Positions 46,873 through 55,770 are shown, counted from the first letter of the stretch. The stretch is DNA of 64,000 nt from Oleispira sp963933055 (GCA_963933055.1 CAWVSY010000015.1:3260-67259); one strand, 5' to 3'. Made by a program: numbers and translations. The notes: generated by a model from the sequence alone, not told the origin.

Positions 46873-47697
46873 ATGAAATATACCTTCTTATCTCTAGCGC
46901 TGACTGTTTCTATGGTCAGTGCAGCGGAAGACGGTTGGGTAGCAGTAGGCCAAGCGCCTGCTGCTAAGCCAGCAGTTCAAAACAACGTTTCTGCTCAGGC
47001 TAGCCCATCTGTTCAGCCTAATGTGTCTGTCCAATCTAGCGCTTCCAGCAGGCCTAGTCCTTCTTTTTCTAATACATCCTTTCCGGTCGCTCAAGAATCA
47101 GCGTCGCTACAAGTTGAATTGCTCACTATGGTTGAAACCATGCAGCAAGAAATTGCAGAGTTGCGAGGAACGGTTGAAGAACAAAATCACAAAATTGATA
47201 TTTTGCAGAAGCAGCAACAGCAGCGTTATTTAGATTTAGATAAACGCTTGTCTGAATTGACCCAGAAACCATCCTTCAAGCCAGTTGTAAATGCTGTTAA
47301 AGGTGTTTTACCCGCGGATGATTTGTATGCTGATGCGATGTCGTTAATTAAGAAAAAAGACTTCTCGAGCGCTTTGGCGCAGCTTGATGTGTTTGCTAAG
47401 ACTTATCCTAATCATACATTAGCCGCGAATGCTTTATATTGGTCGGGTGAGGTTCAGCTTGCTGAAGGAAATTATGCACTGGCGATTAATCAATTTACAC
47501 AAGTGGTTGAGCATCATAGTGAACATAATAAAGCAGCAGATTCACATTATAAGCTTGCGGTCGCTCATGATCGTAATGGCGATGCCGAAAAAGCAAAGCA
47601 GATCCTAAAGACCGTAATTAAGCAGTATGCGGGTAAATCGGACTCTGTTGTACGGTTAGCAGAGCGCTACCTAAAGCGCTTACAGGCCGCGGGTTAA
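46873..47697 (+). CDS. cpoB: Cell division coordinator CpoB (YbgF)
   Basis: CpoB links Tol-Pal-driven outer-membrane constriction with peptidoglycan synthesis at division. The 274-residue protein has a signal peptide (FLSLALTVSMVSA). A low-complexity Q/S/P/V spacer (residues about 30-75) is followed by a trimerising coiled coil (about 80-135). The three TPR units at the C-terminus begin DDLYADAMSLIKKKDFSSAL and NYALAINQFTQVVEHH. I take the ATG at 46873, six bases after the pal stop, over the TTG at 46867. It is the last gene of the Tol-Pal operon. Confidence 0.95.
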   Translation: MKYTFLSLALTVSMVSAAEDGWVAVGQAPAAKPAVQNNVSAQASPSVQPNVSVQSSASSRPSPSFSNTSFPVAQESASLQVELLTMVETMQQEIAELRGTVEEQNHKIDILQKQQQQRYLDLDKRLSELTQKPSFKPVVNAVKGVLPADDLYADAMSLIKKKDFSSALAQLDVFAKTYPNHTLAANALYWSGEVQLAEGNYALAINQFTQVVEHHSEHNKAADSHYKLAVAHDRNGDAEKAKQILKTVIKQYAGKSDSVVRLAERYLKRLQAAG

Positions 47698-47772
47698 TAC
47701 TTAATTCGATGACTCTGGTACTGTGTTTTTTTGCAAGTGCTTGTCTTTTATAGATTATTTTTAAAAAAGTGC

Positions 47773-47800
47773 TTGCCAAAATAAAATAAAACAGTATTAT
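47773..47800 (+). promoter_or_regulatory. Sigma-70 promoter of tRNA-Lys 1
   Basis: TTGCCA (5 of 6 to consensus), a 16-base spacer, then TATTAT (5 of 6). It lies 17 bases upstream of the mature tRNA, consistent with a short leader that is trimmed during maturation. Confidence 0.8.
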
Positions 47801-47817
47801 ATGCGTCCTCACTTAAG

Positions 47818-47893
47818 GGGTCGTTAGCTCAGTTGGTAGAGCAGTTGGCTTTTAACCAATTGGCCGTGCGTTCGAGTCGCACACGACCCACCA
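47818..47893 (+). tRNA. tRNA-Lys (UUU), copy 1
   Basis: A 76-base tRNA with CCA encoded. The acceptor stem is GGGTCGT pairing with ACGACCC. The D arm is GCTCAGTTGGTAGAGC, the anticodon loop is CTTTTAA (anticodon TTT) and the T loop contains TTCGAGTC. Outside the acceptor stem it is identical to copy 2. Confidence 0.99.
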
Positions 47894-47944
47894 TTTTAAA
47901 GTGAAGCGTAGAAATAAAAAATTGAATGTAAGTTGTTGAAAACG

Positions 47945-47972
47945 TTGACATTTATTTTTAACTCAGTATACT
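47945..47972 (+). promoter_or_regulatory. Sigma-70 promoter of tRNA-Lys 2
   Basis: TTGACA (perfect), a 16-base spacer and TATACT (5 of 6), 53 bases upstream of the second tRNA. It lies inside the 132-base gap between the tRNAs, so copy 2 can be transcribed independently. Confidence 0.85.
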
Positions 47973-48025
47973 ACGCAGCATAGAGATCGGGTAAGGAAAC
48001 TTACTGCCAAGTTCTTCAAGAATTT

Positions 48026-48101
48026 GGGCCGTTAGCTCAGTTGGTAGAGCAGTTGGCTTTTAACCAATTGGCCGTGCGTTCGAGTCGCACACGGCCCACC
48101 A
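48026..48101 (+). tRNA. tRNA-Lys (UUU), copy 2
   Basis: A 76-base tRNA with CCA encoded and anticodon TTT. The acceptor stem is GGGCCGT pairing with ACGGCCC, so the fourth pair is C-G where copy 1 has U-A. All other positions are the same as in copy 1. Confidence 0.99.
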
Positions 48102-48110
48102 TTATATAGA

Positions 48111-48142
48111 AAGGGGTAAGCGTAGAGCTTACCCCTTTTTTA
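48111..48142 (+). terminator. Rho-independent terminator of the tRNA-Lys region
   Basis: AAGGGGTAAGC (48111-48121), a 5-base loop, then the complement from 48127 running into a T-run. It lies 9 bases after the second tRNA and ends the tRNA transcript before nadA. Confidence 0.93.
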
Positions 48143-48257
48143 TTGCCTGTCAAAAAGTCAAAGCCATCTAGGTGCTCTTGACGATATTCATTGTGATATA
48201 CTTTGCACCTCGAAAATTTCGTTATTTTAAATTAGCTCAGCAGGAAAGTTTGTTTTT

Positions 48258-49307
48258 ATGACTACCTCCGTTATCAATGAAGAATCACAATTTGTTCGTG
48301 ATCATCTGAATTCTAAGATTGAGGCCGTGCAATACAGCAGCGATGAAGATAAAGCTGCTCTTATCATTGAAATCAAGCAATTGCTTGAACAAGAAAATGC
48401 GGTCATGGTTGCTCATTATTATACTGAGCCTGAATTACAAGCTTTAGCAGAAGAGACGGGCGGGTGTGTGGCCGACTCTTTGGAGATGGCGCGTTTTGGG
48501 CGTGATCATCCAGCAACAACCCTTGTGGTTGTAGGTGTGAAGTTTATGGGCGAAACAGCAAAGATTCTTAGCCCGGAAAAGCGCGTTTTAATGCCGACTC
48601 TTGAAGCGACGTGTTCGCTAGATATTGGCTGTCCTGTTGATGAATTCTCACAATTCTGTGATCAGCATCCTGAGCGTACGGTTGTGGTGTATGCGAATAC
48701 GTCTGCCGCGGTAAAGGCGCGTGCTGATTGGGTGGTTACGTCGAGTATTGCTTTACAGGTTGTTGAGCACCTGAAAGAGCAGGGTGAGCAGATTATTTGG
48801 GCACCGGATAAGCACCTAGGCAACTATGTGGCTAAAGAAACCGGCGCCGATATGTTGCTATGGGACAGTGCCTGTATTGTTCATGATGAGTTTAAGGCGA
48901 AAGCTTTGCTTGATCTTAAGGCTGTTTATCCTGATGCGGCTATTCTGGTACACCCGGAGTCGCCTCAGAACGTTGTTGATCTAGCCGATGAGGTAGGTTC
49001 AACGTCTCAGCTGATTGCGGCTGCAAAGAACTTACCGAATAAGCAGTTGATTGTGGCGACGGACAAAGCTATTTTTTATAAAATGCAGCAAGCCGCTCCT
49101 AATAAGCTTCTTATTGAAGCCCCTACCGGTGGCAATGGCGCAACGTGTAAAAGTTGTGCTCATTGTCCTTGGATGGCGATGAATGAGTTGGGCAATTTGC
49201 GTGATGTATTAAAGCAGGGTCATCAAGAAATCGTTGTTGATGAGGCGGTTCGTTTAGACGCTGTTAAATCATTAAATCGCATGCTGACGTTTACGCCGAA
49301 TAAATAA
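48258..49307 (+). CDS. nadA: Quinolinate synthase NadA
   Basis: NadA condenses iminoaspartate (made by NadB) with dihydroxyacetone phosphate to give quinolinate for NAD, using an oxygen-sensitive 4Fe-4S cluster. The 349-residue protein has the substrate segment MVAHYYTEPELQALAEETGG, the early cysteine in ATCSLDIGCPVDE and the late CKSCAHCPWM, which supplies a further cluster ligand. The start ATG lies ten bases after CAGGAAAG. It is single-gene, downstream of the tRNA-Lys pair as in many Pseudomonas-like genomes. nadB and nadC are not in the window. Confidence 0.97.
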   Translation: MTTSVINEESQFVRDHLNSKIEAVQYSSDEDKAALIIEIKQLLEQENAVMVAHYYTEPELQALAEETGGCVADSLEMARFGRDHPATTLVVVGVKFMGETAKILSPEKRVLMPTLEATCSLDIGCPVDEFSQFCDQHPERTVVVYANTSAAVKARADWVVTSSIALQVVEHLKEQGEQIIWAPDKHLGNYVAKETGADMLLWDSACIVHDEFKAKALLDLKAVYPDAAILVHPESPQNVVDLADEVGSTSQLIAAAKNLPNKQLIVATDKAIFYKMQQAAPNKLLIEAPTGGNGATCKSCAHCPWMAMNELGNLRDVLKQGHQEIVVDEAVRLDAVKSLNRMLTFTPNK

Positions 49308-49330
49308 CGTTTTTATTCGATAGCGGCGCA

Positions 49331-49362
49331 AGTCACTCGGCTGATTTACAAGCTGAGTGACT
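49331..49362. terminator. Convergent hairpin between nadA and the M48 protease gene
   Basis: A 12-bp stem with one G-U pair (AGTCACTCGGCT with 49351-49362) spans the stop of the minus-strand gene. It starts 24 bases after the nadA stop. The following plus-strand sequence is only partly T-rich. Confidence 0.5.
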
Positions 49363-50839
49363 CTTTAGATTCTGACATCTGTTTTAGGCGCTGTTGCAGT
49401 CCTGACATTTGTTGGAAGTCATTTTGTTTTTCCGCTAAATCGACCGCTTTTTGCAACTGACGCAGTGCGTTATTCTTCTGTCCATAAAGAAAAAAGTATT
49501 CACTTCTTGCTCGATAGGCCAGAATCAAATTGTCGGCTTTATGGGCTGTATCAGAAAGCTGTTTCCATATTACGGGATCCGTTCCTCTGCGTTCTGACCA
49601 GCGTTTAATATCAGTAATCGCTTGTTTTGCACGGCCATTATCCGTTTTGATTTGCGCCAAACTAATAGCAATAGGATAGTGATCTGGACGAAGTGCATAG
49701 GCATCTTCTAATAAGTTGATCGCTTCATTTTCTTGTCCTAAAAGACTCAAAATTTCTGCTTTTAAAATACTGACCGCGGGTTGATCTTCATTTAACGCGG
49801 ATATTTTATTAATCACCTTTAAACTTTGTTCATACTTTGTATGCTGCTTATGAATCCAAGCTTGAGTATAGAGGAGGCTATCGCGCTCTTTTTGATCGCT
49901 GGTCTTATTGTAGAGATTGCTGAAGTAGGGAATTTGCTCGGCATCAGGCAGACGATAAAAAATACGCGCGCGATGCTGCAGAATTAAAAAGTTAAAACTG
50001 CGTGTGCGCGGTTTTCTAGGGTAGGCTTCAGCTCTGTTGGCGGCATCTGAAATACGGCTATCGGTGACGGGGTGTGTTAATAAGAACTCCGGTGGACGTT
50101 CGTTATAGCGGTTTGTTGCTAGCATTTGTTGAAACATGGAAGGCATGGCAAAAGGATCTAGGCCAGATGCGGCCAGTGTTTTTATACCGCTGCGATCGGC
50201 TTCTCTTTCCCAGTCTCGGCTATAGGCAAGCTGACTTTGGGCTGATGCCGCCTGACTTCCAATTATTCCAGCAAAACCTGCATCGGCATTATTGGTTGCG
50301 ATGAGTAGTATGCTGGCCAGTATGCTGGCAATTGCAACAGGGGATTGGCGCTCGGCATTTTCTATTTGGCGGGCAAAGTGACGTTGGCTTAGGTGGGCGA
50401 GCTCGTGAGCGAGTACGCCAGAGATTTCATCTTCATCGTCTGAATACAAAAATATTCCAGCATTAATACCAATGATTCCACCAGGAACGGCAAAGGCATT
50501 GAGCTCGCCTTGGTCGATCACAACAAATTCAAAACGGCTATCTGTGACTTCGCTATGTGGCGCTAGGCGATAGATTAGCTCTTCAATAAATAACGTGGTG
50601 AGAGGATCGCTAATAATTTTGGCTTGGGCGCGTAATTGTCGCAGCCACGTTCGGCCAAGCAGATATTCTTGCGATTTTGAAACCAGTCCAGAGCTTGAAT
50701 CACCTAATACTGGCAGCTCATTATGGGCTGCATGGCTACTTTGCAAGGCAAGTAAGCTATAAATGATTACACACTGTAAATAACGGGTTAAAGTACGGCA
50801 GGGCGTTGATAGTAAACGCCATGGCGAAAAAGTAGCCAT
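49346..50839 (-). CDS. bepA: Periplasmic M48 metalloprotease with TPRs, BepA-like
   Basis: BepA-type proteins oversee outer-membrane assembly, degrading stalled barrel or LptD intermediates in the periplasm. The 497-residue protein has an N-terminal signal region ending near SLLALQSSHA. The zinc site is HELAHLSQRHFARQ near residue 123. A downstream glutamate lies in AYSRDWEREADRSG, as expected for the third ligand. C-terminal TPR-like repeats cover about 300-490. I take the ATG at 50837-50839 over the start at 50878. In P. aeruginosa a homologue sits between nadA and a TusA-like gene, exactly as here. The gene is divergent from that TusA-like gene by about 100 bases. Confidence 0.92.
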   Translation of the reverse strand: MATFSPWRLLSTPCRTLTRYLQCVIIYSLLALQSSHAAHNELPVLGDSSSGLVSKSQEYLLGRTWLRQLRAQAKIISDPLTTLFIEELIYRLAPHSEVTDSRFEFVVIDQGELNAFAVPGGIIGINAGIFLYSDDEDEISGVLAHELAHLSQRHFARQIENAERQSPVAIASILASILLIATNNADAGFAGIIGSQAASAQSQLAYSRDWEREADRSGIKTLAASGLDPFAMPSMFQQMLATNRYNERPPEFLLTHPVTDSRISDAANRAEAYPRKPRTRSFNFLILQHRARIFYRLPDAEQIPYFSNLYNKTSDQKERDSLLYTQAWIHKQHTKYEQSLKVINKISALNEDQPAVSILKAEILSLLGQENEAINLLEDAYALRPDHYPIAISLAQIKTDNGRAKQAITDIKRWSERRGTDPVIWKQLSDTAHKADNLILAYRARSEYFFLYGQKNNALRQLQKAVDLAEKQNDFQQMSGLQQRLKQMSESKESLSL

Positions 50840-50943
50840 GTATGATTTAATTCCTTTATTTGCATACGAATTTATCAATTGATCTGTTAATGATAACTCA
50901 TTCTTGGACGTTAGCTTTGCTATAATGTTCCCTTACTATTGCC

Positions 50944-51204
50944 ATGGGTACCAATGTGTCTGATTTAACTACACCACAATTTTCACAGCAGCTTGATCTT
51001 AAGGGGCTCGCTTGTCCTTTGCCGTTATTAAAAATGAAGCTAGCATTAAAGCAATTGGAACCTGGGCAGGTTATTTATGTCGAAACCAGTGACTCAGGAT
51101 CGTGGCAAGATTTTCATAAATTCACCGAAATAACCGATAACCAACTGATAAGTGCACAGCAATGTGATTCTCATTATCAGTTTGTTATTAAGAAGGGATC
51201 TTAA
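50944..51204 (+). CDS. TusA/SirA-family sulfur-carrier-like protein
   Basis: The 86-residue protein has the CPxP motif of TusA in LDLKGLACPLPLLKMKLAL, which carries a persulfide in known homologues. It also has the usual two-layer beta/alpha pattern. TusA proteins pass sulfur to tRNA thiolation or to molybdenum-cofactor enzymes. A Pseudomonas homologue in the same position is linked to molybdenum homeostasis as I recall, which is not proof for this one. The start may be the ATG at 50944 or a GTG six bases further in. It is five bases from the AI-2E permease gene, so the two are co-transcribed. Confidence 0.87.
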   Translation: MGTNVSDLTTPQFSQQLDLKGLACPLPLLKMKLALKQLEPGQVIYVETSDSGSWQDFHKFTEITDNQLISAQQCDSHYQFVIKKGS

Positions 51205-51209
51205 GACTT

Positions 51210-52295
51210 ATGTTAAGTGTATTCAAGGGATGGATAGAGCGTTTCTTTTCTGACGAAGAGGCGTTGATCTTTTTACTCATACTGATTTCAAGTTTTGCCA
51301 TTATTATTGGCTTTGGTCAGGTATTGGCCCCTGTTTTTATTGCACTCATTATGGCGTATTTGCTGAAGGGGGGGATGCAATTCTTTAAAAGCAAAGGCCT
51401 TGGGCACTTATTTTCGACCATTATTATGTTCACTTTGTTTGTGGGCTTGTTTTTGGCGCTGTTATTAGTGGTGATACCGGCAACAATTTCCCAGGCTGGG
51501 CAGTTATTTTATGAATTGCCTAAGATGTTGAGTCAAGGGCAGAATTTGTTAATGCTATTGCCAGAGAAATACCCTGAATTAATCACCGAGCAGCAGGTGC
51601 AGGATTGGATGAAACAAGCCGGAACGGAATTGGCTTCGTTTGGGCAGTGGTTATTGTCTTTTTCGATTCACAGTATTCCGGGTGCAATTACAATATTAAT
51701 TTATGTGGTGTTAGTGCCTATTTTGGTTTTCTTTTTTCTTAAAGATGATCAAAAAATCACAGGCTTCTTTTTGTCATTTTTGCCTCGTGATCGCAAACTA
51801 ATGAATACTATCTGGGCCGAAATGGAACAGCAGATTGCCAACTATATTCGGGGTAAAGCGTTAGAGATATTTATTGTTGGTGGGGTAACCTATATCGGCT
51901 TTATTTGCTTTGGTTTGGATTACGCCGAGCTGCTCGCCATATTGGTCGGATTGTCGGTGCTTATTCCCTATATCGGTGCCGCGGTTGTCACTGTACCTGT
52001 CGCGGTCATCGCGTATTTCCAGTTTGGTTACACTGAAACGTTATTTTATTGCTTGCTTGTGTATGGGATTATTCAGGCTTTAGATGGCAATGTATTGGTT
52101 CCTTTGTTGTTCTCTGAGGTTGTGAACCTGCACCCTGTCGCGATTATCGTGGCTGTTTTAGGTTTTGGGGGGATTTGGGGATTTTGGGGGGTGTTTTTCG
52201 CTATCCCTTTGGCGACCCTATTTAAGGCGGTAATAACCGCTTGGCCACAGGCGATAAAAATGGCGGCCCCGCAGCAATCCGCGGATGACGTATGA
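51210..52295 (+). CDS. AI-2E/PerM-family transporter
   Basis: The 361-residue membrane protein has eight or so hydrophobic segments, two early (about 20-55) and the rest after a soluble region (about 85-150). The family stretch is DYAELLAILVGLSVLIPYIGA and the tail contains LHPVAIIVAVLGFGGIWGFWGVFFAIPLA. Members export or import small molecules or protons; the name comes from autoinducer-2 export in E. coli TqsA. The substrate is not predictable. Five bases separate it from the TusA-like gene. dapA follows 88 bases later. Confidence 0.9.
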   Translation: MLSVFKGWIERFFSDEEALIFLLILISSFAIIIGFGQVLAPVFIALIMAYLLKGGMQFFKSKGLGHLFSTIIMFTLFVGLFLALLLVVIPATISQAGQLFYELPKMLSQGQNLLMLLPEKYPELITEQQVQDWMKQAGTELASFGQWLLSFSIHSIPGAITILIYVVLVPILVFFFLKDDQKITGFFLSFLPRDRKLMNTIWAEMEQQIANYIRGKALEIFIVGGVTYIGFICFGLDYAELLAILVGLSVLIPYIGAAVVTVPVAVIAYFQFGYTETLFYCLLVYGIIQALDGNVLVPLLFSEVVNLHPVAIIVAVLGFGGIWGFWGVFFAIPLATLFKAVITAWPQAIKMAAPQQSADDV

Positions 52296-52383
52296 TTGGC
52301 GCTTGTCAGCAAGAGCGCTGATGAGTAATATGCGCCCTTAGTTTTATTGAAAGTTTAATGAATATATTTTGGAGTCTCGCAAG

Positions 52384-53262
52384 ATGATTACGGGCAGTAT
52401 TGTTGCGCTGGCAACACCTATGCACGATAACGGTGATGTTGATTGGGAAAACTTGGATCGTTTGATCGAGTTTCACATAAAAGAAGGCACCGATTCTATC
52501 GTAGCGGTAGGCACTACAGGTGAATCTGCGACTCTGAATACGAAAGAGCACTGCGCAGTCATGGATCGCGTGATCAAAACGGTTGCGGGTCGTATTCCTG
52601 TCATTGCTGGCACAGGTGCTAATTCAACCTCTGAAGCGATTGAATTGACTCAAGAAGCCAAGAATTTAGGCGCTGACGCCTGCTTGTTGGTTACTCCTTA
52701 TTATAATAAGCCAACTCAAGAAGGCTTGTATCTTCATCATGAAGCAATTGCTAAAGCCGTTGATTTGGGTCAGATTCTTTATAATGTACCAGGTCGTACT
52801 GCGGTTGATATGCTGCCTGATACCATTGCGCGCATTGCTGAAATTGACCAAGTCGTTGGTATTAAAGAAGCGACCGGTGACCTTGTTCGTGCACAGCAAG
52901 TGATTGATTTAGTAGGCAATAAAATTGCCGTGTATTCTGGTGATGATGCAACCGCCTATCAGTTAATGTTGATGGGTGGGCACGGCAATATATCGGTGAC
53001 TGCGAATGTATTGCCGAAGAAAATGGCTGAATTATGCCGTTTGTCTCTCGCGGGTAAAGCTGAAGAAGCTGAAGCATTAAATGCTGAGCTGATGGCGATG
53101 CACAATGTGATGTTCTCGGAATCAAACCCAATTCCTGTTAAGTGGGCTTTGCATCAGATGGGGCGCATGAGTGCCGGTATCCGGTTACCGTTGACGCCAC
53201 TTGCTGAGCAATATCGTGATGGCTTACAAGAAGTATTAACCTCATTTGGTTTGGTGAAATAA
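52384..53262 (+). CDS. dapA: 4-hydroxy-tetrahydrodipicolinate synthase
   Basis: DapA condenses pyruvate with aspartate semialdehyde, the first step to lysine and diaminopimelate. The 292-residue protein has the family's length and N-terminus (ITGSIVALATPMHDNGDVDW). The catalytic Tyr is in TPYYNKPTQEGL, the Schiff-base Lys is in VGIKEATGDLVRAQ, and the substrate-binding residues are in TTGESATLN. I place the start at the ATG at 52384, nine bases after GGAG. The TTG at 52369 gives an extension without family similarity. It leads the dapA-bamC-MBL group, three bases before bamC. Confidence 0.98.
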   Translation: MITGSIVALATPMHDNGDVDWENLDRLIEFHIKEGTDSIVAVGTTGESATLNTKEHCAVMDRVIKTVAGRIPVIAGTGANSTSEAIELTQEAKNLGADACLLVTPYYNKPTQEGLYLHHEAIAKAVDLGQILYNVPGRTAVDMLPDTIARIAEIDQVVGIKEATGDLVRAQQVIDLVGNKIAVYSGDDATAYQLMLMGGHGNISVTANVLPKKMAELCRLSLAGKAEEAEALNAELMAMHNVMFSESNPIPVKWALHQMGRMSAGIRLPLTPLAEQYRDGLQEVLTSFGLVK

Positions 53263-53265
53263 TTG

Positions 53266-53973
53266 ATGTTACGCGCTGTATTTTTGTTATTGGTAACGAG
53301 CTTAACCGCTTGCAGTACTATTTTTGGTGATACCTTTAGTGATAAAGCTAAAGGCTATCAAAAGGCTAAAGTCAGTGCTCAAATGCAGCAGCTTGATGGA
53401 CAGCCAGAGCTTCCTATTCAGGATTTATTGGTGATTCCTGAATTGAATGTTCAGCCGCAAGTCCATTCAGGAGTTGATGCGCAACGCGATAGTGATGATG
53501 AAGATGAAACGGATAAAGATTTTACGACACCTGCACCGCAGCAGTTATTAGCGCTTGAGGATGAGCAAGAAGTTGCTTCTTTATTGCAGAGTCAAAGTCA
53601 GGATCTTAATCCACGCTTGGAAAGAGACGGTGCGGGTACGCAGATATTGCGCTTAGATGGTCGTTTTGATTTTGCTTGGGCTGCGATTGCCGACGCTGTC
53701 GCTAAAACAGATTATACGCTTACAGATTTAAATCGCTCGATAGGAACGTATTATATTTCTATCTTTGATCCAATGGCGGAAAAAGAAGAGAAAAGCTTTT
53801 GGGCTTGGCTTACTAATTCTAAAGAGCTTGGTGAAAATGTTGATTATTTATTAAAGCTGAATCGCTCTCGTATCGGTGTTTATCTATCTCTTCAAAGTGA
53901 TACTGAAACCTTGGCCGATGATGAGTTGGCGGTGAAGGTATTGGCTGATATTGAAAAAAATCTTGCGCAGTGA
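53266..53973 (+). CDS. bamC: Outer-membrane assembly lipoprotein BamC (NlpB), short form
   Basis: BamC is a lipoprotein subunit of the Bam machine that inserts outer-membrane barrels. The lipobox LTAC gives the acyl cysteine near residue 17. An acidic linker (DAQRDSDDEDETDKD) leads to a helix-grip domain (about 125-235; DGRFDFAWAAIADAV and YYISIFDP). The 235 residues are much shorter than the 344 of E. coli: only one of the two helix-grip domains is present, as is common outside enterics. It starts at the ATG at 53266 right after dapA and overlaps the next gene by four bases. Confidence 0.85.
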   Translation: MLRAVFLLLVTSLTACSTIFGDTFSDKAKGYQKAKVSAQMQQLDGQPELPIQDLLVIPELNVQPQVHSGVDAQRDSDDEDETDKDFTTPAPQQLLALEDEQEVASLLQSQSQDLNPRLERDGAGTQILRLDGRFDFAWAAIADAVAKTDYTLTDLNRSIGTYYISIFDPMAEKEEKSFWAWLTNSKELGENVDYLLKLNRSRIGVYLSLQSDTETLADDELAVKVLADIEKNLAQ

Positions 53974-54740
53974 GATTTGCTTCATTAGGCAGTGGCAGTA
54001 AAGGTAATGCCACGGTTATCGACAGTAATAATACGCGTATATTGATTGATTGCGGATTTAACCGCAAGCATACGCGCTTGCGCCTGCAAGAGCTTAGCTT
54101 AGAGTTGAGCGATATTGATGCTATTTTGGTTAGTCATGAGCACAGTGATCATGCCAAAGGTGTGGTATTGGTTTGTGAGTCTATTAATAAGCCTTTTTAT
54201 GCGACTTATGGCACGGCACGTTCTGCTGGCTGGTTAGATCATCCTCTATGGCACTGCATTGATGGCAACCAATCTTTTAAGATAAATGATTTATCGATTC
54301 ACGTTGTTGTTGTTCCCCACGATTCTCAAGAACCTGTTCAGTTTGTCGTTTCTGATGCTCAATATAAAGTTGGAGTCTTGTCAGACTTAGGTTCGTTAAC
54401 GTCTCATGTTATTGATGCCTATCAGAATTGCCATGGTTTACTTTTAGAAGCTAATCATGATTTGCAATTGCTTCAGCAGGGCCCTTATCCGCCCGCGCTA
54501 AAGCGTCGAGTTGCGGGTGATCATGGCCATTTAAATAACCAGCAGGCTGCCGAATTATTATCACGGCTATTATGGCCAGGCATTCAACATGTATTAGCCA
54601 GCCATATTAGCGATAAAAATAACAATCTTGAGTTGGTGCAAAAAGAATTTGCTCACGTTTTGGGTTGTGACTGGCAGGAGGTGGATGCCGCGATACAGGG
54701 AGAGAGCACAGGGTGGCGGCAGCTGACAAGTGCTGCCTGA
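53970..54740 (+). CDS. MBL-fold metallo-hydrolase (YycJ/WalJ-like)
   Basis: The 256-residue metallo-beta-lactamase-fold hydrolase has the first metal site SHEHSDHAKG near residue 54, preceded by the SLGSGSKGNATVI loop. The later GVLSDLGS, DHGHLNN and HISDKNN positions fit the YycJ/WalJ subgroup. YycJ in Bacillus acts in DNA mismatch-repair-linked exonuclease function. The activity of the gamma-proteobacterial form is not known to me. The start GTG overlaps the bamC stop (GTGA). In Pseudomonas the same dapA-bamC-MBL order is followed by purC, which is not next here. Confidence 0.88.
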   Translation: MRFASLGSGSKGNATVIDSNNTRILIDCGFNRKHTRLRLQELSLELSDIDAILVSHEHSDHAKGVVLVCESINKPFYATYGTARSAGWLDHPLWHCIDGNQSFKINDLSIHVVVVPHDSQEPVQFVVSDAQYKVGVLSDLGSLTSHVIDAYQNCHGLLLEANHDLQLLQQGPYPPALKRRVAGDHGHLNNQQAAELLSRLLWPGIQHVLASHISDKNNNLELVQKEFAHVLGCDWQEVDAAIQGESTGWRQLTSAA

Positions 54741-54965
54741 TAATTAATACGCAATCTAATGATAACTTCTTATTTTTAGCCTTCTTGCCGGTCCTTATTA
54801 GTAAATTATTTAATTCTGTAAAAAGTTCTGCTAAAAAGTGATTTATTTCCAAAAAATGGTGGATGCTTGTTGAGTTTTGCCTGTAAAACGGGGCAAACTA
54901 GGGCTAGTGCTACAGTGCATCCTTTAAGTTTGATGATATTAATAAGAATTATCCAAGGAAATACC

Positions 54966-55715
54966 ATGAAAAAACTATTAGCCAGCGCGATTATTGCCGC
55001 TACTCCAGTGATGGCTCAAGCCGATTTGCTGTTTACTGTTGATGCGGGTGCTAGTGTTTGGAATGCAGAAATATCAGGTGAAGTGGATGATGATATTGAC
55101 GTCGGTAATGATGGTTTAAACTTGGACTCTGAAAAAAATAATGTATTTTTTGTCTCGTTTGAACATTCAGTCCCTGTTCTACCAAACTTTAAAATCAAAA
55201 AAACAGACTTGGATTTTACGGGCACGGGTACGGCTAACTATGTTTTCTTAGATCAACCTTTTGTTGGTCAAACAGATACGCAGGTTGATTTATCGCATAC
55301 GGATTTAACCTTATATTGGGGTGTGCCACTGCCGATCCCATTCTTCGATATTAATTTTGGTTTAACGGCTCGTCAATTTGACGGTGTTATATTAGTTACT
55401 GATAAAACATCTGGAACCACTGAAAAAGAAGATCTTAATTTCACCATGCCAATGGGGTATTTGAACGTCGATTTTGATTCTCATTTTGGTGTGTATGCGC
55501 GCGCTGAACTGAATGCGATGTCTTATGATGGTAATGGCGTGACAGATACTGAGTTTGCAATTGGTTATACGTTACCTGTTCCTGTGGTGGATATTAATCT
55601 TGAAGTGGGCCATCGTGCATTTAATGTTACAACCGATGAAGATTCTATTGATATTGAAACGGATGTTGAAATGTCGGGTGTATTTGCGGGTTTGAGTCTT
55701 TCGGTTGGTTTGTGA
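54966..55715 (+). CDS. TIGR04219-type outer-membrane beta-barrel protein
   Basis: The 249-residue protein has a signal peptide (LASAIIAATPVMAQA). Its mature part is acidic, strand-rich and ends in SLSVGL, fitting the TIGR04219 outer-membrane family. Repeated VPLPIPFFDINFG-type strands are visible. Its function is unknown. I choose the ATG at 54966, five bases after an AAGGAAA site, over the start at 54867. It stands alone after a 225-base gap in which I see no gene, and ends at a strong terminator. The mature protein has an unusual excess of Asp and Glu (DDDIDVGNDG). Confidence 0.82.
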   Translation: MKKLLASAIIAATPVMAQADLLFTVDAGASVWNAEISGEVDDDIDVGNDGLNLDSEKNNVFFVSFEHSVPVLPNFKIKKTDLDFTGTGTANYVFLDQPFVGQTDTQVDLSHTDLTLYWGVPLPIPFFDINFGLTARQFDGVILVTDKTSGTTEKEDLNFTMPMGYLNVDFDSHFGVYARAELNAMSYDGNGVTDTEFAIGYTLPVPVVDINLEVGHRAFNVTTDEDSIDIETDVEMSGVFAGLSLSVGL

Positions 55716-55770
55716 TCCATAGCCTAGTTTGAGTACTGTTTTAGAAAGTGCTTCATAAATAAGTGATGCT

